Source: Azolla caroliniana
Taxonomy: Eukaryota; Polypodiophyta
Direction of reading: 5' to 3'
DNA: 64,000 bases
Assembly (NCBI GenBank): GCA_043228905.1
Contig: JBHGNT010000006.1
Span: 22,382,001 to 22,446,000 of the forward strand
The notes beneath the pieces were generated by a model. It was not told where the DNA came from. It saw nothing but the letters and a program-made list of their open reading frames with translations, and made no database searches. The position numbers and the translations under genes are program-made. This document shows positions 11,120 through 23,419 of the stretch, piece by piece. Positions within the stretch are counted from its first letter, which is position 1, and each line of letters starts with the position of its first letter.

Positions 11120-14100
11120 TCATGAGCTAAAACACCTACCTGCTGAATTGTTAATATTTTCTTCTGCTGATCCACTTGGAGAAGCTGCATCCTGCCAGGT
11201 TATTGAACTCAATAAAGGCATATTCTCGGAAGAGTTTGCTTCTCCCTTACCCTTTTCATATACATCCCTCTTACAAATCGGACAAAAGGGTCTTCGATTT
11301 AACCATGGATCAATACAAGATACATGGAATCCTGCCAAATATTTATAAAAACAAAATAGGTTTCTTCATTTCATGCATTAAAACACATTGTAAGCCAATA
11401 AAACAGATAATTCCCGAATTATTATTATGGAGAGCTTAGCCTAGTGGTTTAGTTCCCTTGCCCTGTAAGTGATGGGTCAAAAGTTCAACTCCTGCTCTCA
11501 CCCTTAAATTGTTGTAGAAATGGTGACCAACCCTCATCTTGTATTGACAACTTATCCTTCAACTATCACCGAGATGGCATTTGAGCCCCAATATATATAA
11601 TGCATGGATGTGGACATGTATGTAAATATGTATGAAGGTGTGTTGGCATGCATAAGTAAATACATCTTTACCATGATTGCACTGGAATATTCGGAGCTTT
11701 TCCCCATCTGCGAACTCTTCGAGACAAATGGTACAGGTTTCAGGGCTTGCAACGTCCTTTTGATTGTAGGTGGAAGTAGAAAGAGTTTTAATCTCATCAT
11801 TGCTCAGCCCGGTAGGTTCCTGCACTATGCGTATAGTCACCCGCCTAAGCTGTTGCCTTCGCAGAAGAAAGAAAGTAGATAATACAGCTGAAACTGTGAG
11901 CAAAGAAATTGAAGAGATTGCAAGAATCGACCAAGCACTAGTTTCAAGTGCAGGAAGTAGATACAATCTTGCATCCTTATCATCCACAAACTCCGACAGT
12001 ATATATCCGGCCTCTCTCGATATGAAAACAGCAGGTATATCAATGTTGGATCCATCCCCAGACACTGCAATTGCATAACAAATATCATCAAATTTATAAA
12101 CCATACTGAGAATGACACAGTTTACATTATAATAGATATCCGTCTATAACCTTAATAAAACTACTACTTCATAAGGTCAACAATTTGTGCTGCAATTTTC
12201 TACTATGAATGTGTGTTTCAGAATAACCTCCTTCATACTGAGAGCCCTCACTTTAACACATTGAAATGAAGGAGAAGAATGGATTGAGGGGTGCTAAACC
12301 ACACTGACCACCCCCAAGCGAAGGACATGAGACAAACATAAAATACCATCACTGTCCCATACCAATCAAATATTACCTTACGCTATACCTTGGTTGTTGA
12401 ATAATGGATTAAAAGAAGAGATCTTAGACTCGCCAATAGAGCCTTGATAGCTTCTCAAGAAGCTGTAATGAAGGGAGTAGCAAGTCGCCTTTATATAGAC
12501 CAACAAAGGTCCCTCTGGATGGGAAGAGCAGGAGACGGATCAGCTGGAGTCGATAGGTAACTCAGCCGATGCTGAAAAATCGGCTAATCGAAATTGACTC
12601 GGCTAATAGCCGAATCGATCGTATCCAATTGGGCTATATTTGTAAATAGTCATTTATGTATATGAGTATAAATATAGTTAGGGCAAGTCGTTAAGCATTA
12701 TGAAAAAGGAGTTGCCTTTGTAACTAGAGTGTGTTGTGAGAGAGAGTGTGAGATTAGAAGTAACTTTGTTGTAACCGTTTGTTAGATGAAGACAAGCTCG
12801 AGGTTGTTGCCTGCGAGTCTCCTTGTATCCTCTCATACATAGTGTAACAGTTCGGAGACTGTGGGCTCCCGTGGTTTTTCCCTTTCAGGGTTTTCCACGT
12901 AAACATCTTGTGTCCTCTTGTTTGTGTATTCATTTTCTGTTCTTTCATTCCACTTATGAGTGATAATCGGTTGTGGCCGATCCCATAATCAACACACCTA
13001 AGGCACCTAGACCACCACGTGTTGCCACATGTCATAGGTCCATACAAGACATCACACAAGGATGCATAAAGAAGCCACAAATGCCTTTCCCCACACAACA
13101 GGCAATGCACCCAAACATAATAGAGTCATCCAAAATAGTTTGTATTATGAGGAAATGTAGTAATACAAAAAGTTGCAAAGAAACTCGGGGATTTGCACAT
13201 AAAAATAAGCGAGCAACAACTAATTTCCAACTCATGAGGAAGAAGAAGAGATCATATTTGGTTAAATTTGAAGCACATGTGTATCCCAGGCAGCCCCTAC
13301 TCCACCTATATGGATCACAGCCACATGAATCCACCTTTTTTAGTCCACAAAATTTAAGAAACACATTGATCAGTTACAATTTGGGAAGACTCAAGATCGC
13401 GATGGATTGATAGGAGAGCACTTTATCTATGCCCGTAACACCTTGCTCCCATTGCTAGCACACATCTTTAACAAACCTATATCTGAAGGTTTCACTACTA
13501 CCTCAACAGAACATACCATTGTGCCAATTTTCAAGAGCAGAAACCCCATGATGTCAAGCAATCCTAGAGCCAGAATTGAGAGTGTGGGCAGAGAGGAATG
13601 GCTGCCACTGCTGGACAGGCAAGCGTTCGAAAGAGGTTCACAACTTTGGATCACATATTGACCCTCCCTAATCACGCAGGGCACTGCCCACAAAGAGAAG
13701 ATTGATTGTCACTTTGTGGATTTCCAAAAATTCTTCAACACTGTAACACACTTCCCTCATGCAGCAGCTAGAAGCCCTTAGTGTCCCCACAGATATGGCA
13801 TGCACTATATGAATCCATGTCATGAAAGGTGTGGTCTTCATATAGGTTGTCGGAGGCTATGGCTAGCACAGTTGGAGTAAAACAAGGATGCCTACTATCA
13901 CCCACTCTCTTTAATCTCTATATAGATGAGGTATCACATTACATAGAGAGATTCAGGAGATCGGAAGGATGCTTAGCGAGTATAACCATACAAATATAAC
14001 GATATGTTGATGACACTGAGCTTATTTCCAACTGTCTGAAGGGACTATAACTTAAACCATTGGTATGTCATTGAAATCACGTAACTTGAAATCTGACATG

Positions 14101-17100
14101 GATGCATGGATGCATGCCAACGCTCATCACCCTAAAAGCATTCTAGCTCAAAACGCATACACTTTCGTCAATAAGTTTATGAGTTCACCTAATTCCTTAA
14201 GAAACTTCCCTGGACTCCCCAATGTCGAAACAAGCAATGTGGAGCTTGCTTCAGTATTCTAATAATGCACAACATGCCAAAGGCAACCTCTCACATGCAC
14301 TGGATTTGGTTGAGAGCTTGCTTGGTAGGCTTCCAAATGAAACTCCCTTATCCATAGTAGGAGGATTGCCTCCAACGTTAAACATCAAGGATGACAAGAG
14401 CAATCAATTGTTTCAAAACAAAAGGACATAGTAAGAGTTTTTAAGTTGGTAAGTTGGGATAATTTTTGGAGGACCTCTTTTTCAGCACATGGGAGGTTGG
14501 GGGGGAGGGGGAGAGAAAAAATAAAAACCAAAGTGATTCAAAAGGTAAAAAAGTAAACTTATTATTATTATTTTGCTTCTTTTGAATGGAAAACTTAGCA
14601 ATAAATGTGCAGAAATTCTACTCTACAAGTTAATGAAGAGGTTATCTACGCTATATACACATACATACATTTCCTTTCAATCCAAATGCATTCATTTTAT
14701 TCATGTGGTTTCTCTCACTTGATAAACCTAAACCTTTGACTTGCATTTTACCCATGGCCTAAGTGATTTTGGATCTAACACGGACGACATCCAGACGACA
14801 TCCAAATGACAAAATGAATACTGATGAAGACATAGAAATTGCAAAATGGAGAATAAAACATATTAAGGATCAAGTTCTGGGAGATTTATGCTTGGGATAT
14901 GCCTTAGGCCATAATTATAATTTGGGCAAGGCCATAAATGTAATTTGGGGATAAATCTTCACAGATAAGATAAGGCGTGCCTAAAAGAGAAATGGAGATA
15001 GGCACGAAGAAAAAGCAGCACCAATAGTGGAAGGCGTTTTTTTAACTCTGGTTGCGTTATTTTTGGAGAACAACAGGCCTATAAAAGAGAGGGCTGTGTT
15101 CTACAATGAAAGAGGAAGAAAATGAAAAATCACATGCTTTTCTAGGAGGTTGATGTGGCTGCACCGTGGTGATAAAGTAGAGGTGCAGGTTTCTGTTGCC
15201 GTCATTGTATGACATCAAGCAATATTGGTTGAGAAGATTCTGATCAGCACCATGTTCTCCATCTTAATATAGTTCCAACAAGTATTTGCATGTAAAAAAC
15301 CAAACTCTACAGAGGGAGAACAGAGTCAGTGAACTTCGGTGTTAGAATCAGTTGATGTCAATGTTTAACCTGTTTCTTTCCTATCAGAGGCTAGGGGAGT
15401 CCAAATTGGTTGTCATTTGTTTCTGTGTATTCCTCTTATAAAACTCAATCTTTTCATCTTGGTGAAGGCTAGAACTTGAGACCTCTTGCCACATCATTCT
15501 GAATGATTTCACTTGTAAGAAGTCATGGACTAACACTATTTTTTGCACTCTCACAATATGCTGAAACATCACAATGGTTTGAATCATATGGCATAAGCCT
15601 AAATGCACTACTCCTACTCCAATATAGCTTGGATTGTTCCCATCTAAACATGACCACAGCAAAAAAGAATAGTGATTGAGCAAATAATTAGCAAGTTGGA
15701 TAATAGAACATAGATGAACCCCATAACATCTCTTCATAGAAAGATGGCCAACTATAAGGCATTGTTTTCACACATTGGAGAATGGATTCATCATCAGGCC
15801 CTCTTATATGGACATACATCTATCCCATGTGTTACACAGTGTGCCAATGCAGCTGCAGACCTCTTACATCAGTTAGAGATTGAGGTAGGCAAATATGTGC
15901 ACACCCCACTAAAAGAAAGAATTTACCAATTGTGTTATCATTGAAGTGGGATCTGAAGAACACTTTGTTCATCATTGTAGCATTTTTTATGGAATAAGAG
16001 GGTGATAACATGTCCCCTTTAACCAAGGCCTTGACCCACTATGCAAGATAATGGAATATGAGGACCAACAATGCTTGGTGTTGTTCTTGCTAAAACTCAA
16101 GAGACATAGGGAGAAGATATTCGAGGACTATAATACAACCACACAACTTCATCAACAAAGAACAATCACAAATTTCTTTAGTCCCATCAATCCTGCTCAT
16201 GCTAAAAGTCAATCAAGGGCTGCACAAGTGGGCTCCCCAAAGGAACATTGCAAAGGGGTAGCAATTTATCATGCACATAGGGCTGGGCCTCATGGACAAT
16301 GATCTTGCCAACCTTGTCAGCGATAAACAAAGGCCATTACCTCCAGCTATTTTAGATGCTTCCCTTGCTTTCAAGATTTCTCCATTCTGGATCAACCTAT
16401 GCTAAAGATCTTTGGAAGCCAAATTACAATCTATCTGGCTTGAGAATCTTACATGTACACCACAGGATTCTTTCGTAGCTTTTATTTTTATTTACTTTAT
16501 TTACTTTATTTACTTTACTTACTTAGTTACATTTATTTGGTTTGATGTTTTCAAAGACAAGAAATTTTTTATGATATAATCTCTTCTTTGGTCTTTCAGA
16601 CCATTTTGGCCTCTGAAAAGACATTAATCTCTCTCTCTCTCTTTTGGTAATCTCTCTCTCCCACCCCCCCCCCCTTTGCCATCTTTACTTGATTGCTTGC
16701 AGATCCTCACTTGTAAACTTATCAAAAATCTATTCAATTTCCGATTATCTTTTATTTTATGATAGAAAAACAAACATTTTCAAATAAGAGAAGTAGAATG
16801 GATTGGAGATACTTACTTGTGACCAAATCATGGTCATCCTCATTATTATAGACAAGGGCAGCTGCATAACCTGCATTTTGGGCATTCTCGACCTTTGACA
16901 CAAAATTGCAATCACCTCGTTCTATTAAAAGAAAGGTTGGAAAGGTAGAATCAAGTGCTTGAAGAGGTATACAAGCATTTGATGGATTTGCTGCAGACAA
17001 TATTCCTACAATACCAGCTCCAGCAACTCTCCGAGCTGAAATCAATATATATACATAAATGCAACTGTTAATGATGTAATTTACAAGTTATATGTCACAA

Positions 17101-20100
17101 AAAATGAAAGAAACTTCCCAAGCAACTTCTACCCAAACATTCTACAAATAATGTGAATCAAAAGCTGATGAAAACATATCCAAATGTGACTCATCATTAG
17201 TTTCACTTTCAGATTAGATGCACCTAATAAAATTCATTTCTAATTTGATTGGTAAGAAATTCCTTTACAATGATGGTCCTCATTAAAATCCAAAATGAGA
17301 GAGCACTAGAAAAAAAGGCTAAGAAGCACATTTTGCACATGCGATACAATGGCCTAGTGGAGATTTTTTAATGGGATGTAGTTCCCAATGTTTATCCTAC
17401 ATTTATGGTGATTTATGTCTTCGATCTTCAACTACATTTCTCGTATAATGTGGATGTGACAACGCTCTTCCTTGGCCTCATGTTCGGATAGTTTATTCAT
17501 CACATCGAGCACAAGATCCATAATATTGACTAAACACTCTTAAAATTGTGACATGAATTGGGAGGGTAGATCGCTTTTTGCCATTTGTCATGGGATCTTG
17601 AGAGTGAATGCCACCATCCAATGCACGTCAAGGTGCTCTATTTTCTTCCTTTCACCTCTATTATGTGGGTTGGATACATATTTTGATTACTTAACAAGGT
17701 ATTTTACCTATGCAAATAAAGTATTTGCTACCTGCCAAACCTAATTTCGTTTTTCTGGGTCATTTACATCAGGTCTCTCCACGTCTGTTTCGAAGCGATT
17801 TACTGAGTGGCAGACTGCACATGCAAGACCCTAGAGTAGGAAAGGATCCCATTTGTGGTTAATGTGTTGGGCATGTACAGAAGTCATAAGTTCGCTGTTT
17901 GTGCCTTTGCTCGCAGCTCATGCAATCGGTCTGGCATGCAATGACTCTTTTATTATGCCACATTGGACTATACACATGTGGCTTATCTTGGGACTAACAC
18001 ATGTGGCTTATCTTGGGACTATACACATGTGGCTTATCTTGGGACTATACACATGTGGCTTATCTTGGGACTATACACATCTTGGGGGCTATTTATTTGG
18101 TTGCAACACAAGCTTGGCATTCATTAAGTCTGTGAGGGGCTTTTCCAGAATCCCGTATTTATGCGCAGGTTTTTGGGTATCCAACATGTTCAGATGTCAA
18201 GATCAACCACATACCTTGTGTGTGAACACACTCCTTGGGTCACATATGTGCTAAATCCACTATTGTAATAAATGAATGAGATACATCTTGTATTGAATGA
18301 AGTGGATGCTTTGGATATCCCACTCACTCTCCCATCATCATAGATTGGTTCAAACTATCTCCCATCATGATAGATTGGTTCAGACTATCTCCCATCATCT
18401 ACACTATCCCCAAAATCATTTCAAGACATCCATTAGGATCACGATCATCATGCTTTAGGAAAGCTAACACTTTTATTTCTAATTCAATATGGAAAATATG
18501 AATTCACCCACATAGGCTAATCTGTCTTAGGTCAATGTTGGCCTAATAGATGTTAATATATCTTTCTTTCTTCCTCTCCTCAACACACATATACACACAA
18601 CTCACACATATCTTAATCTATTCCGTTGCATAGAACTATATTCTCCAGTTCCTTGCACAATATGCATGCTAGACATGATTCCACGTGAATACTTTGGAGA
18701 GCATCACAGGGACACAATCTTTGTCACATTAGGTGCATCTTGAGGAGTCAATGCTCCCACGTATACAGGGATGAGCATCAAATTACACCCCACACTTGGA
18801 CCATTATTTGGCCTGACCATTATTTGGCCTAAGATGATTGATACATTGAAGACTAAACGGCAATGTTTGAAAAAAATTCGTTTATGATGTATTTTCCAAG
18901 AGCACTTTTGAAAAAACATCGATTGTGAAAAATAATCAGTGGTTCACGTATCCTTCAATTCCGTGGTCTAAAGGTTTATCACTTCTCAAGAAAAATCCTT
19001 AAGTTGAAAAATGTGTTAAGTTTATTATCGCTTTACTTACTAACTATGAAATATTCCTAAATAGAAAGTATGTGTTGTAAATTCAGAATATAATGATAGC
19101 ATTAGTTTATACGTATTTTGTATTATCTAAATAGTAAATTATAGTATAGTGAATTTACATGTATTTTGTAGTGATTGTCAATATAGAGAGCAAGAAAGAA
19201 ATTCTTATTACCTTGGTGTGTCACAAGCAAAATCTACTTGACCTTTTTCATTCTGATGTATAGAACATGTCTGCCAAGTCTATGTATGGGAGGCACTTTT
19301 TACTTTGTTTCCTTTGTTGACGATTGCTCTAGAAAATTTTGATTCCTTGTTGAAAAGTAAAAGTGATGCCTTTCTTGTGTCTCAGAAGTTTCATGCATTT
19401 GTGACTACCCATGCAGGTTAAGAAAAGTGAAATGTCTACATACAGACAATGCTGGGGATTTCACTAGTGCTGAATCTCAGATATTTTGTGATTCTCGTAA
19501 GCCCTGCATAGCCCCTCTTTTAATGGTATCGCTGAACAATAGATAGATAGATCGATAGATATTTTTTAGCGTCCATAGAGAGGCCAATATTGACCTATAG
19601 GACCTAAATACAAAAGTTATCTTAATGTGTGTCTCCTTCCTAAGAAGGGATATTCATCCTTTGAAGCACCAAGTCTCGTTGTGCGAATAGAACTCTGTGT
19701 GAGAAAGTGAGATGCATGTTGTCCACAATTTATCCACCCTAAAGTTTGGTGAGACAACTACAGTTCATGTTTGCAATCAATCTCCTAATCCTACATTAAA
19801 AGATGGAATTCCTGAAGAGGTTTGGTCTTGCAAACCTGCTTCATATGACCACTTACACATCTTTGATAGTGATGCCGAGCTTAAGCACTATTAAAGCATT
19901 CTTTTGTTACTGCTAATAGGCATTTCTTATCATTATTATTTTGATCTACGATTGTTGATTTTCCATCCTTTCACAGGGAGCACAATGGAAAATGACACTT
20001 CATAATGGGGCAGTCCATTGTAAGGAGAGAGAGAGGTTGATTGAGGTATAGAGTACTTGTTAATCCATCCCATAAAATTGTATCTCCCTTCCTCTCTCTC

Positions 20101-22178
20101 TCTCTCATTCTCTCTCTTCATATATTCGTGAGAGTGATTATAAGTAATTGCTTCACTTATTTTACCACGGGCCTACCGAACTGACACGATAACTAAGCTA
20201 GCATTGCAGGTAAATCATTTATATCGGACTAATTAAAATAATTCCTACAGCATTCCCACTGTCATTAGATCACTTGGATATTTTTAACGTTTTCCTATTG
20301 TCCAAGTGGCCAAAGTGCGCACTTGCTAGTTTATATGGCCTCACCTCATTCGTTCAAATGGAAGAGGGTTAAAGTTGACATTATAAATTTTGAAATTTTT
20401 TTATAAAAAGCTTTTAAAGAGTGATATTTGCAAAATCTTTTATGTTAAATCTATGCAAATTTAAGTTGATAATTCTCTTTTTCAAGCTACAGGGTTAAAA
20501 AAATCTAGCATTTTAGCATTTTTCAAATACTGGCCAATGGGATGCATCAACTAGCTCAATCGGGGAGGCTGACTAGATAAGGCCAGCTTTCATCAAAATT
20601 TGGTGGTACCATTGGTCACTCCTTTTGACTTTTGACTTGACACCATTACATGGAAATAATAACCCCATTATGGTTATTTGTATGGTATATTTCAGTGACA
20701 TAGTTGAAGTACTTGGCTATAGGCATTTTATATATTATGATTTATACTTTTCTGAACACGAGCCAATATGGCAATTCTTAAGGATTTGTTGTACAGATAG
20801 CATACACAGCCTGTTTTCTTAAGGTGCCAAAATGACAATTATACCAAATTTCTGTCCCTGGCATCATTATAAAGGAGTAATTGCTAGCTTCACACTGCAT
20901 TACTACCCAATCTGATTTTAATGATTTATCCTATGAAGCTAAGAGAGGAAGGTAGAATGCTCCAACAACTCTCTACGGAGCTCTACATATATAAAATTAT
21001 CATAACACAGCCTATTATGTTGCCTGACATTGATCCATTTCGCTAATGCCATCTTTTTGTTCTTATTGTTCATCGGTGTTGAATGAAATGGTATGATTTG
21101 TGGGGATACATTGAACTTATAACAATTCTGTAGAAATTTTCTATATTTCTGGTATACCTGGCTGGAGTGAGGCCTCCTTTTCTGAACACTATGGCCTTGA
21201 GCCATCATTCGACATTACATCCTATATTATATGGTATACCTAACAACATTCATTTGGACATTTTATTCACATCATCACAAAAACTAATGGCCTCAAGATC
21301 GCATGCCCACCTTTACTTTCTGCATTCTCCATGATAGATGTTCAATACACATACATTGGATCAATAGTAGGTTCATCAAGTGTATGTACATACATGTCTA
21401 CAGATAGAAGATATATGTGTATGTATCAGACTACATGTTCTTCTTATGGCTATGCCCACCCATCTGGAAGCCATAAAAGAATTGTATATAGGTTCATAAA
21501 AGGATTTCAAAAATAGCATAATGCTGACTATATCAATAGTAGGTTCATCAAGTGTATGTACATACATGTCTACAGATAGAAGATATATGTGTATGTATCA
21601 GACTACATGTTCTTCTTACGGCTATGCCCACCCATCTGGAAGCCATAAAAGAATTGTATATAGGTTCATAAAAGGATTTCAAAAATAGCATAATGCTGAC
21701 TATATCATTCTGAGGAATTCTTCTAGACCTTCATTTGGAAATTCAATTTCCAGATCAAATACTATGTATACTATATGCATGCGTATGTATGCATACATGC
21801 ACTTTTATCTTGTGTTTCCCATATCCTCCATAACAAAACGCACACATTATCCACATGATAGAAACCAAACCAACAAATAACAAAAGATGATTTGACGACA
21901 ATACAGAGCAAAAGAAGAAATAAGAAAGATAGGAAGAAACACTTACAAAAGCTCGCTTCCACATCAGGGAAGGCTATGGAGTCACCAGATGGAGTGATAA
22001 GGAGAAGGGTGTCACTGACTCTTCCTAGAAGAAGAGTAAAAATGACGACGATGAGACCTACCATACTCAGCATCACTTCTCTCCGCCTCAGAAGCCATGC
22101 CCATCCTTCCGTGTCTCTCTCTGCCCCGGTCTCTGGCTCTGAGTCTGTCTCCGTATCGTTCTCCTCCATGCTTGGCAT
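11120..22178 (-). CDS. RMR: RMR-type PA-TM-RING-H2 sorting receptor/E3 ligase
   Basis: A plant receptor-homology-transmembrane-RING protein. Relatives sort cargo to protein-storage vacuoles and carry a ubiquitin-ligase RING. Exons 21947-22178, 16817-17035, 11672-12064 and 11120-11331 join in phase (1056 nt, 351 aa) with GT-AG introns of 4.9, 4.75 and 0.34 kb. The N-terminus (1-35) is acidic then Arg-rich, followed by a hydrophobic signal-anchor-like helix (36-52). This is atypical, because the family usually has a cleaved signal peptide. The PA domain spans about 60-190 (SNACIPLQ, ERGDCNFVSKVENAQNAGY, VYNNEDD, PAVFIS). A second helix runs from 194 to 218. The RING-H2 ligands are C261, C264, C279, H281, H284, C287, C298 and C301. 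A LLSS motif and Ser-rich tail follow. AG|GTAGGTG at 11140/11139 could be an alternative donor that changes the last residues. The gene reads as intact. Confidence 0.9.
11425..11505 (+). repeat. tRNA-derived SINE-like element in RMR intron 3
   Basis: The segment GAGCTTAGCCTAGTGGTTTA resembles a pol III A box. GGGTCAAAAGTTCAACTCC some 30 bp on resembles a B box. The spacing is tRNA-like, but no cloverleaf with an anticodon stem is evident, so a SINE head is more likely than a tRNA gene. It lies antisense to the RMR transcript. The 3' end of the element is not defined. Confidence 0.5.
12391..12994 (+). mobile_element. Probable solo LTR of a copia-type element
   Basis: The segment starts TGGTTGTTGA and ends ATAATCAACA, and is flanked by TACCT and CACCT (4 of 5 bases match). 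It contains a TATA-like GTATAAATATAG near 12,668. Near its end, the string GTGGTTTTTCCC..GGGTTTTCCACG is typical of the transcribed 3' part of many plant copia LTRs. No internal domain follows, so this would be a recombination-derived solo LTR in RMR intron 2. Exact ends are uncertain by a few bases. Confidence 0.6.
13399..14060 (+). pseudogene. LINE reverse transcriptase remnant
   Basis: Fragments of a non-LTR retrotransposon RT run in the plus direction across frames. Recognisable pieces in order are LLAHIFNKPISEGF, TEHTIVPIFKS, FTTLDHILTL, a VDF..F.TV piece, GVKQGCLLSPTLFNLYIDEV and YVDD (family motif YADD). Stops and frameshifts separate them. It sits in RMR intron 2, antisense to the gene. 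Clearly dead, an old insertion. Confidence 0.8.
14061..15700. other. Middle of RMR intron 2, not recognised
   Basis: Probably includes LINE sequence between the RT and its C-terminal region plus unrelated AT-rich DNA. A CTATAAAAGAGAGG box near 15,081 looks like a plant TATA box, but no gene or LTR structure can be attached to it. Two short frames (14,065-14,262 and 14,763-14,954) match nothing I know. Confidence 0.35.
15740..16310 (+). pseudogene. LINE C-terminal region remnant
   Basis: Degenerate frames resemble the C-terminal part of the same LINE class: a run of Cys/His residues (IYQLCYH), then EYEDQQCLVLFLLKLKRHR and a Gln-rich tail ending ITNFFSPI. Stops and frame changes interrupt it. 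With the RT fragment at 13.4-14.1 kb it suggests one roughly 3-kb LINE inserted antisense into the RMR intron. Confidence 0.5.
16540..16660 (-). repeat. Inverted copy of dispersed AAAATGG repeat
   Basis: On the minus strand this reads ATTAATGTCTTTTCAGAGGCC, AAAATGG, then TCTGAAAGACCAAAGAAGAG. The same block occurs at about 765-830 and twice at 61,250-61,440. It is followed by CT-rich and poly-C simple sequence (16,628-16,675). Confidence 0.6.
17036..17960. other. RMR intron 1, 3' portion, nothing recognised
   Basis: AT-rich intronic DNA. Short frames show no family signature. The frame at 17,853-18,254 exists because a 26-bp repeat lacks stops in one phase. Confidence 0.4.
17966..18083. repeat. 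26-bp minisatellite, about four copies
   Basis: The unit ACTATACACATGTGGCTTAT plus CTTGGG is repeated head to tail. One copy is shortened by loss of a few bases and the last is truncated. It lies in intron 1 of RMR. Confidence 0.9.
18330..18402. repeat. 30-bp tandem repeat
   Basis: TCCCATCATCATAGATTGG and its continuation repeat twice plus a partial third copy, with two substitutions between the full copies. It lies in RMR intron 1. Confidence 0.85.
19205..19900 (+). pseudogene. Ty1/copia integrase remnant
   Basis: Translated pieces across frames match a copia integrase core: an LFHSDV piece, FVDDCSRKF, a segment around KSKSDAFLV, KCLHTDNAGDFTSAESQIF, SFNGIAEQ and finally GIPEEVWSCKPASYDHLHIF. 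Many stops and frame shifts are present. No LTRs were found on either side. An old copia fragment inside RMR intron 1. Confidence 0.75.
20086..20120. repeat. CT-rich simple sequence
   Basis: A CT tract in intron 1 of RMR. Nothing else is recognisable between 19.9 and 21.3 kb. Confidence 0.7.
21360..21704. repeat. Near-identical 172-bp tandem duplication
   Basis: ATCAATAGTAGGTTCATCAA begins at 21,360 and again at 21,532. By eye the two 172-bp copies differ at about one position (CTTATGGC versus CTTACGGC). A recent duplication, about 250 bp from the 5' splice site of RMR intron 1. Confidence 0.93.
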
Positions 22179-22345
22179 CTTCTTGAAAATCGCCTTCTTT
22201 ATCCTGTTTCTTTCTTTCTTTTCTTCTTCTAATGATCTTCTTCTTCTGATTTTCTTCTGATTTTCTCCTCCTCTGTTTCTTCTGATTTTCTCTGATTTTC
22301 TCCTCCTCTGTTTCTTCTCTCCTTTTTCCTTCGCTGATGAAAAAT
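22179..22345 (-). promoter_or_regulatory. Purine-rich 5' leader of RMR gene
   Basis: Upstream of the RMR ATG the minus strand is a GA-rich tract. On the plus strand it is a repeated CTGATTTTCTCCTCCTCTG, present twice (about 22,256 and 22,290). Such tracts are common in plant 5' UTRs and core promoters. No TATA box can be assigned with confidence. Confidence 0.4.
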
Positions 22346-23238
22346 CAAATGAAATTTAGTCAAAAGCCTTTATTTATTTCCCAGAGATGCCCTCCAGTTT
22401 CCATTATTTCCTAATATATGCCCTTCCCTTCCTTTCAACACGTCTTCATTTACATGTCCATCAATTCCTCGATTCATCGATCCGTCCATCATATGTCCGC
22501 TAATGCAATTCATCGATCGTATTATCCATTATATCATTACTCTGGGTTGAATTATGTAGCCTCATTTCCTTTTGACAATATGTTACACCATAACATGTTT
22601 TCTACAATACTAGAACTCTTTTTTATCTAAGTTTTATTTTACTTTATTTTTATTTATCGATGATTGGGTACACACACCCCATTTTTGTTGTAAACCAATT
22701 GTCTCATGGGCCAATTTTGGACTTAGAAGACGTTAAATAATTCATTCTTTCTCTACGGTGTTTAATAGCTGAAATAATGAAACAATTCACAATTCATCGT
22801 CAATTATATACCCATACATTCAATCGGCTACTTTGAGCAAGTATTGTCGCCTTCTCCTTTTCTTGTGATTAATTCACCGTGGTGGTAAGCTTTAGGATCT
22901 ATGAATGCGACACTGCCTTTGTCTTTCATGTCGCTTTGTTCAACCCTATATTTTTCTTAACTCACTAGATGCCACTATATAATGTACGGGTCGAACATAT
23001 CTAGACAACCTTACCAATTTGAGCTACAGCCTACAACATCTTCTAGGCTTTCTCTACATCTCTCTTTGTTGACCAAGGGCACTCAAGGAACTCACAATTT
23101 GCTTTCACATCCCTTCTTGTCTATTTTTTATGCTATTTTGGGTGATCCACATATCCTTGTCAAAATGCCAACAAGTTTTCTCCACCTTATCATGTGGAAA
23201 TTTTGAAGCATTTGATTCACATGTACGACTTATAATAG
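22346..23238. other. Region upstream of RMR, nothing recognised
   Basis: AT-rich DNA between the RMR leader and the left LTR of element C. It should contain the RMR promoter. No coding or repeat structure stands out. Confidence 0.4.
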
Positions 23239-23398
23239 TGTGGTGTGCATGTGTTCCTTTGTGCAACCCTTTTAGCACACCCGTTTTAGCATGCATGTAG
23301 CTAAGCCAACCCAAATGGGTACCTTTGTATCGACTATAAATTGAGCAATAAGTAAGAAGCTAAGTAGGCTAGTTTTGATATCCTATGTGCATTTCACA
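23239..23398 (+). repeat. 5' LTR of element C
   Basis: 160 bp, TG..CA termini. It matches the 3' copy at 35,320-35,526 apart from the latter's internal duplication and scattered substitutions. Followed by AATTGGTGGAG, a weak primer-binding-site candidate. Confidence 0.85.
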
Positions 23399-23419
23399 TA
23401 ATTGGTGGAGATGACAAGC

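Noticed and set aside
11425-11505. A functional tRNA gene
   Set aside because: A/B box-like words are present but no consistent acceptor, anticodon or T stems can be drawn.
12973-13410. 145-codon plus-strand frame
   Set aside because: Straddles the end of the solo LTR and unrelated DNA; composition is random-like and the antisense strand is equally open.
14763-14954. Short frame after LINE RT
   Set aside because: No recognisable family and no splice or promoter support.
17853-18254. 133-codon frame in RMR intron 1
   Set aside because: Openness is caused by a 26-bp tandem repeat that lacks stops in this phase.
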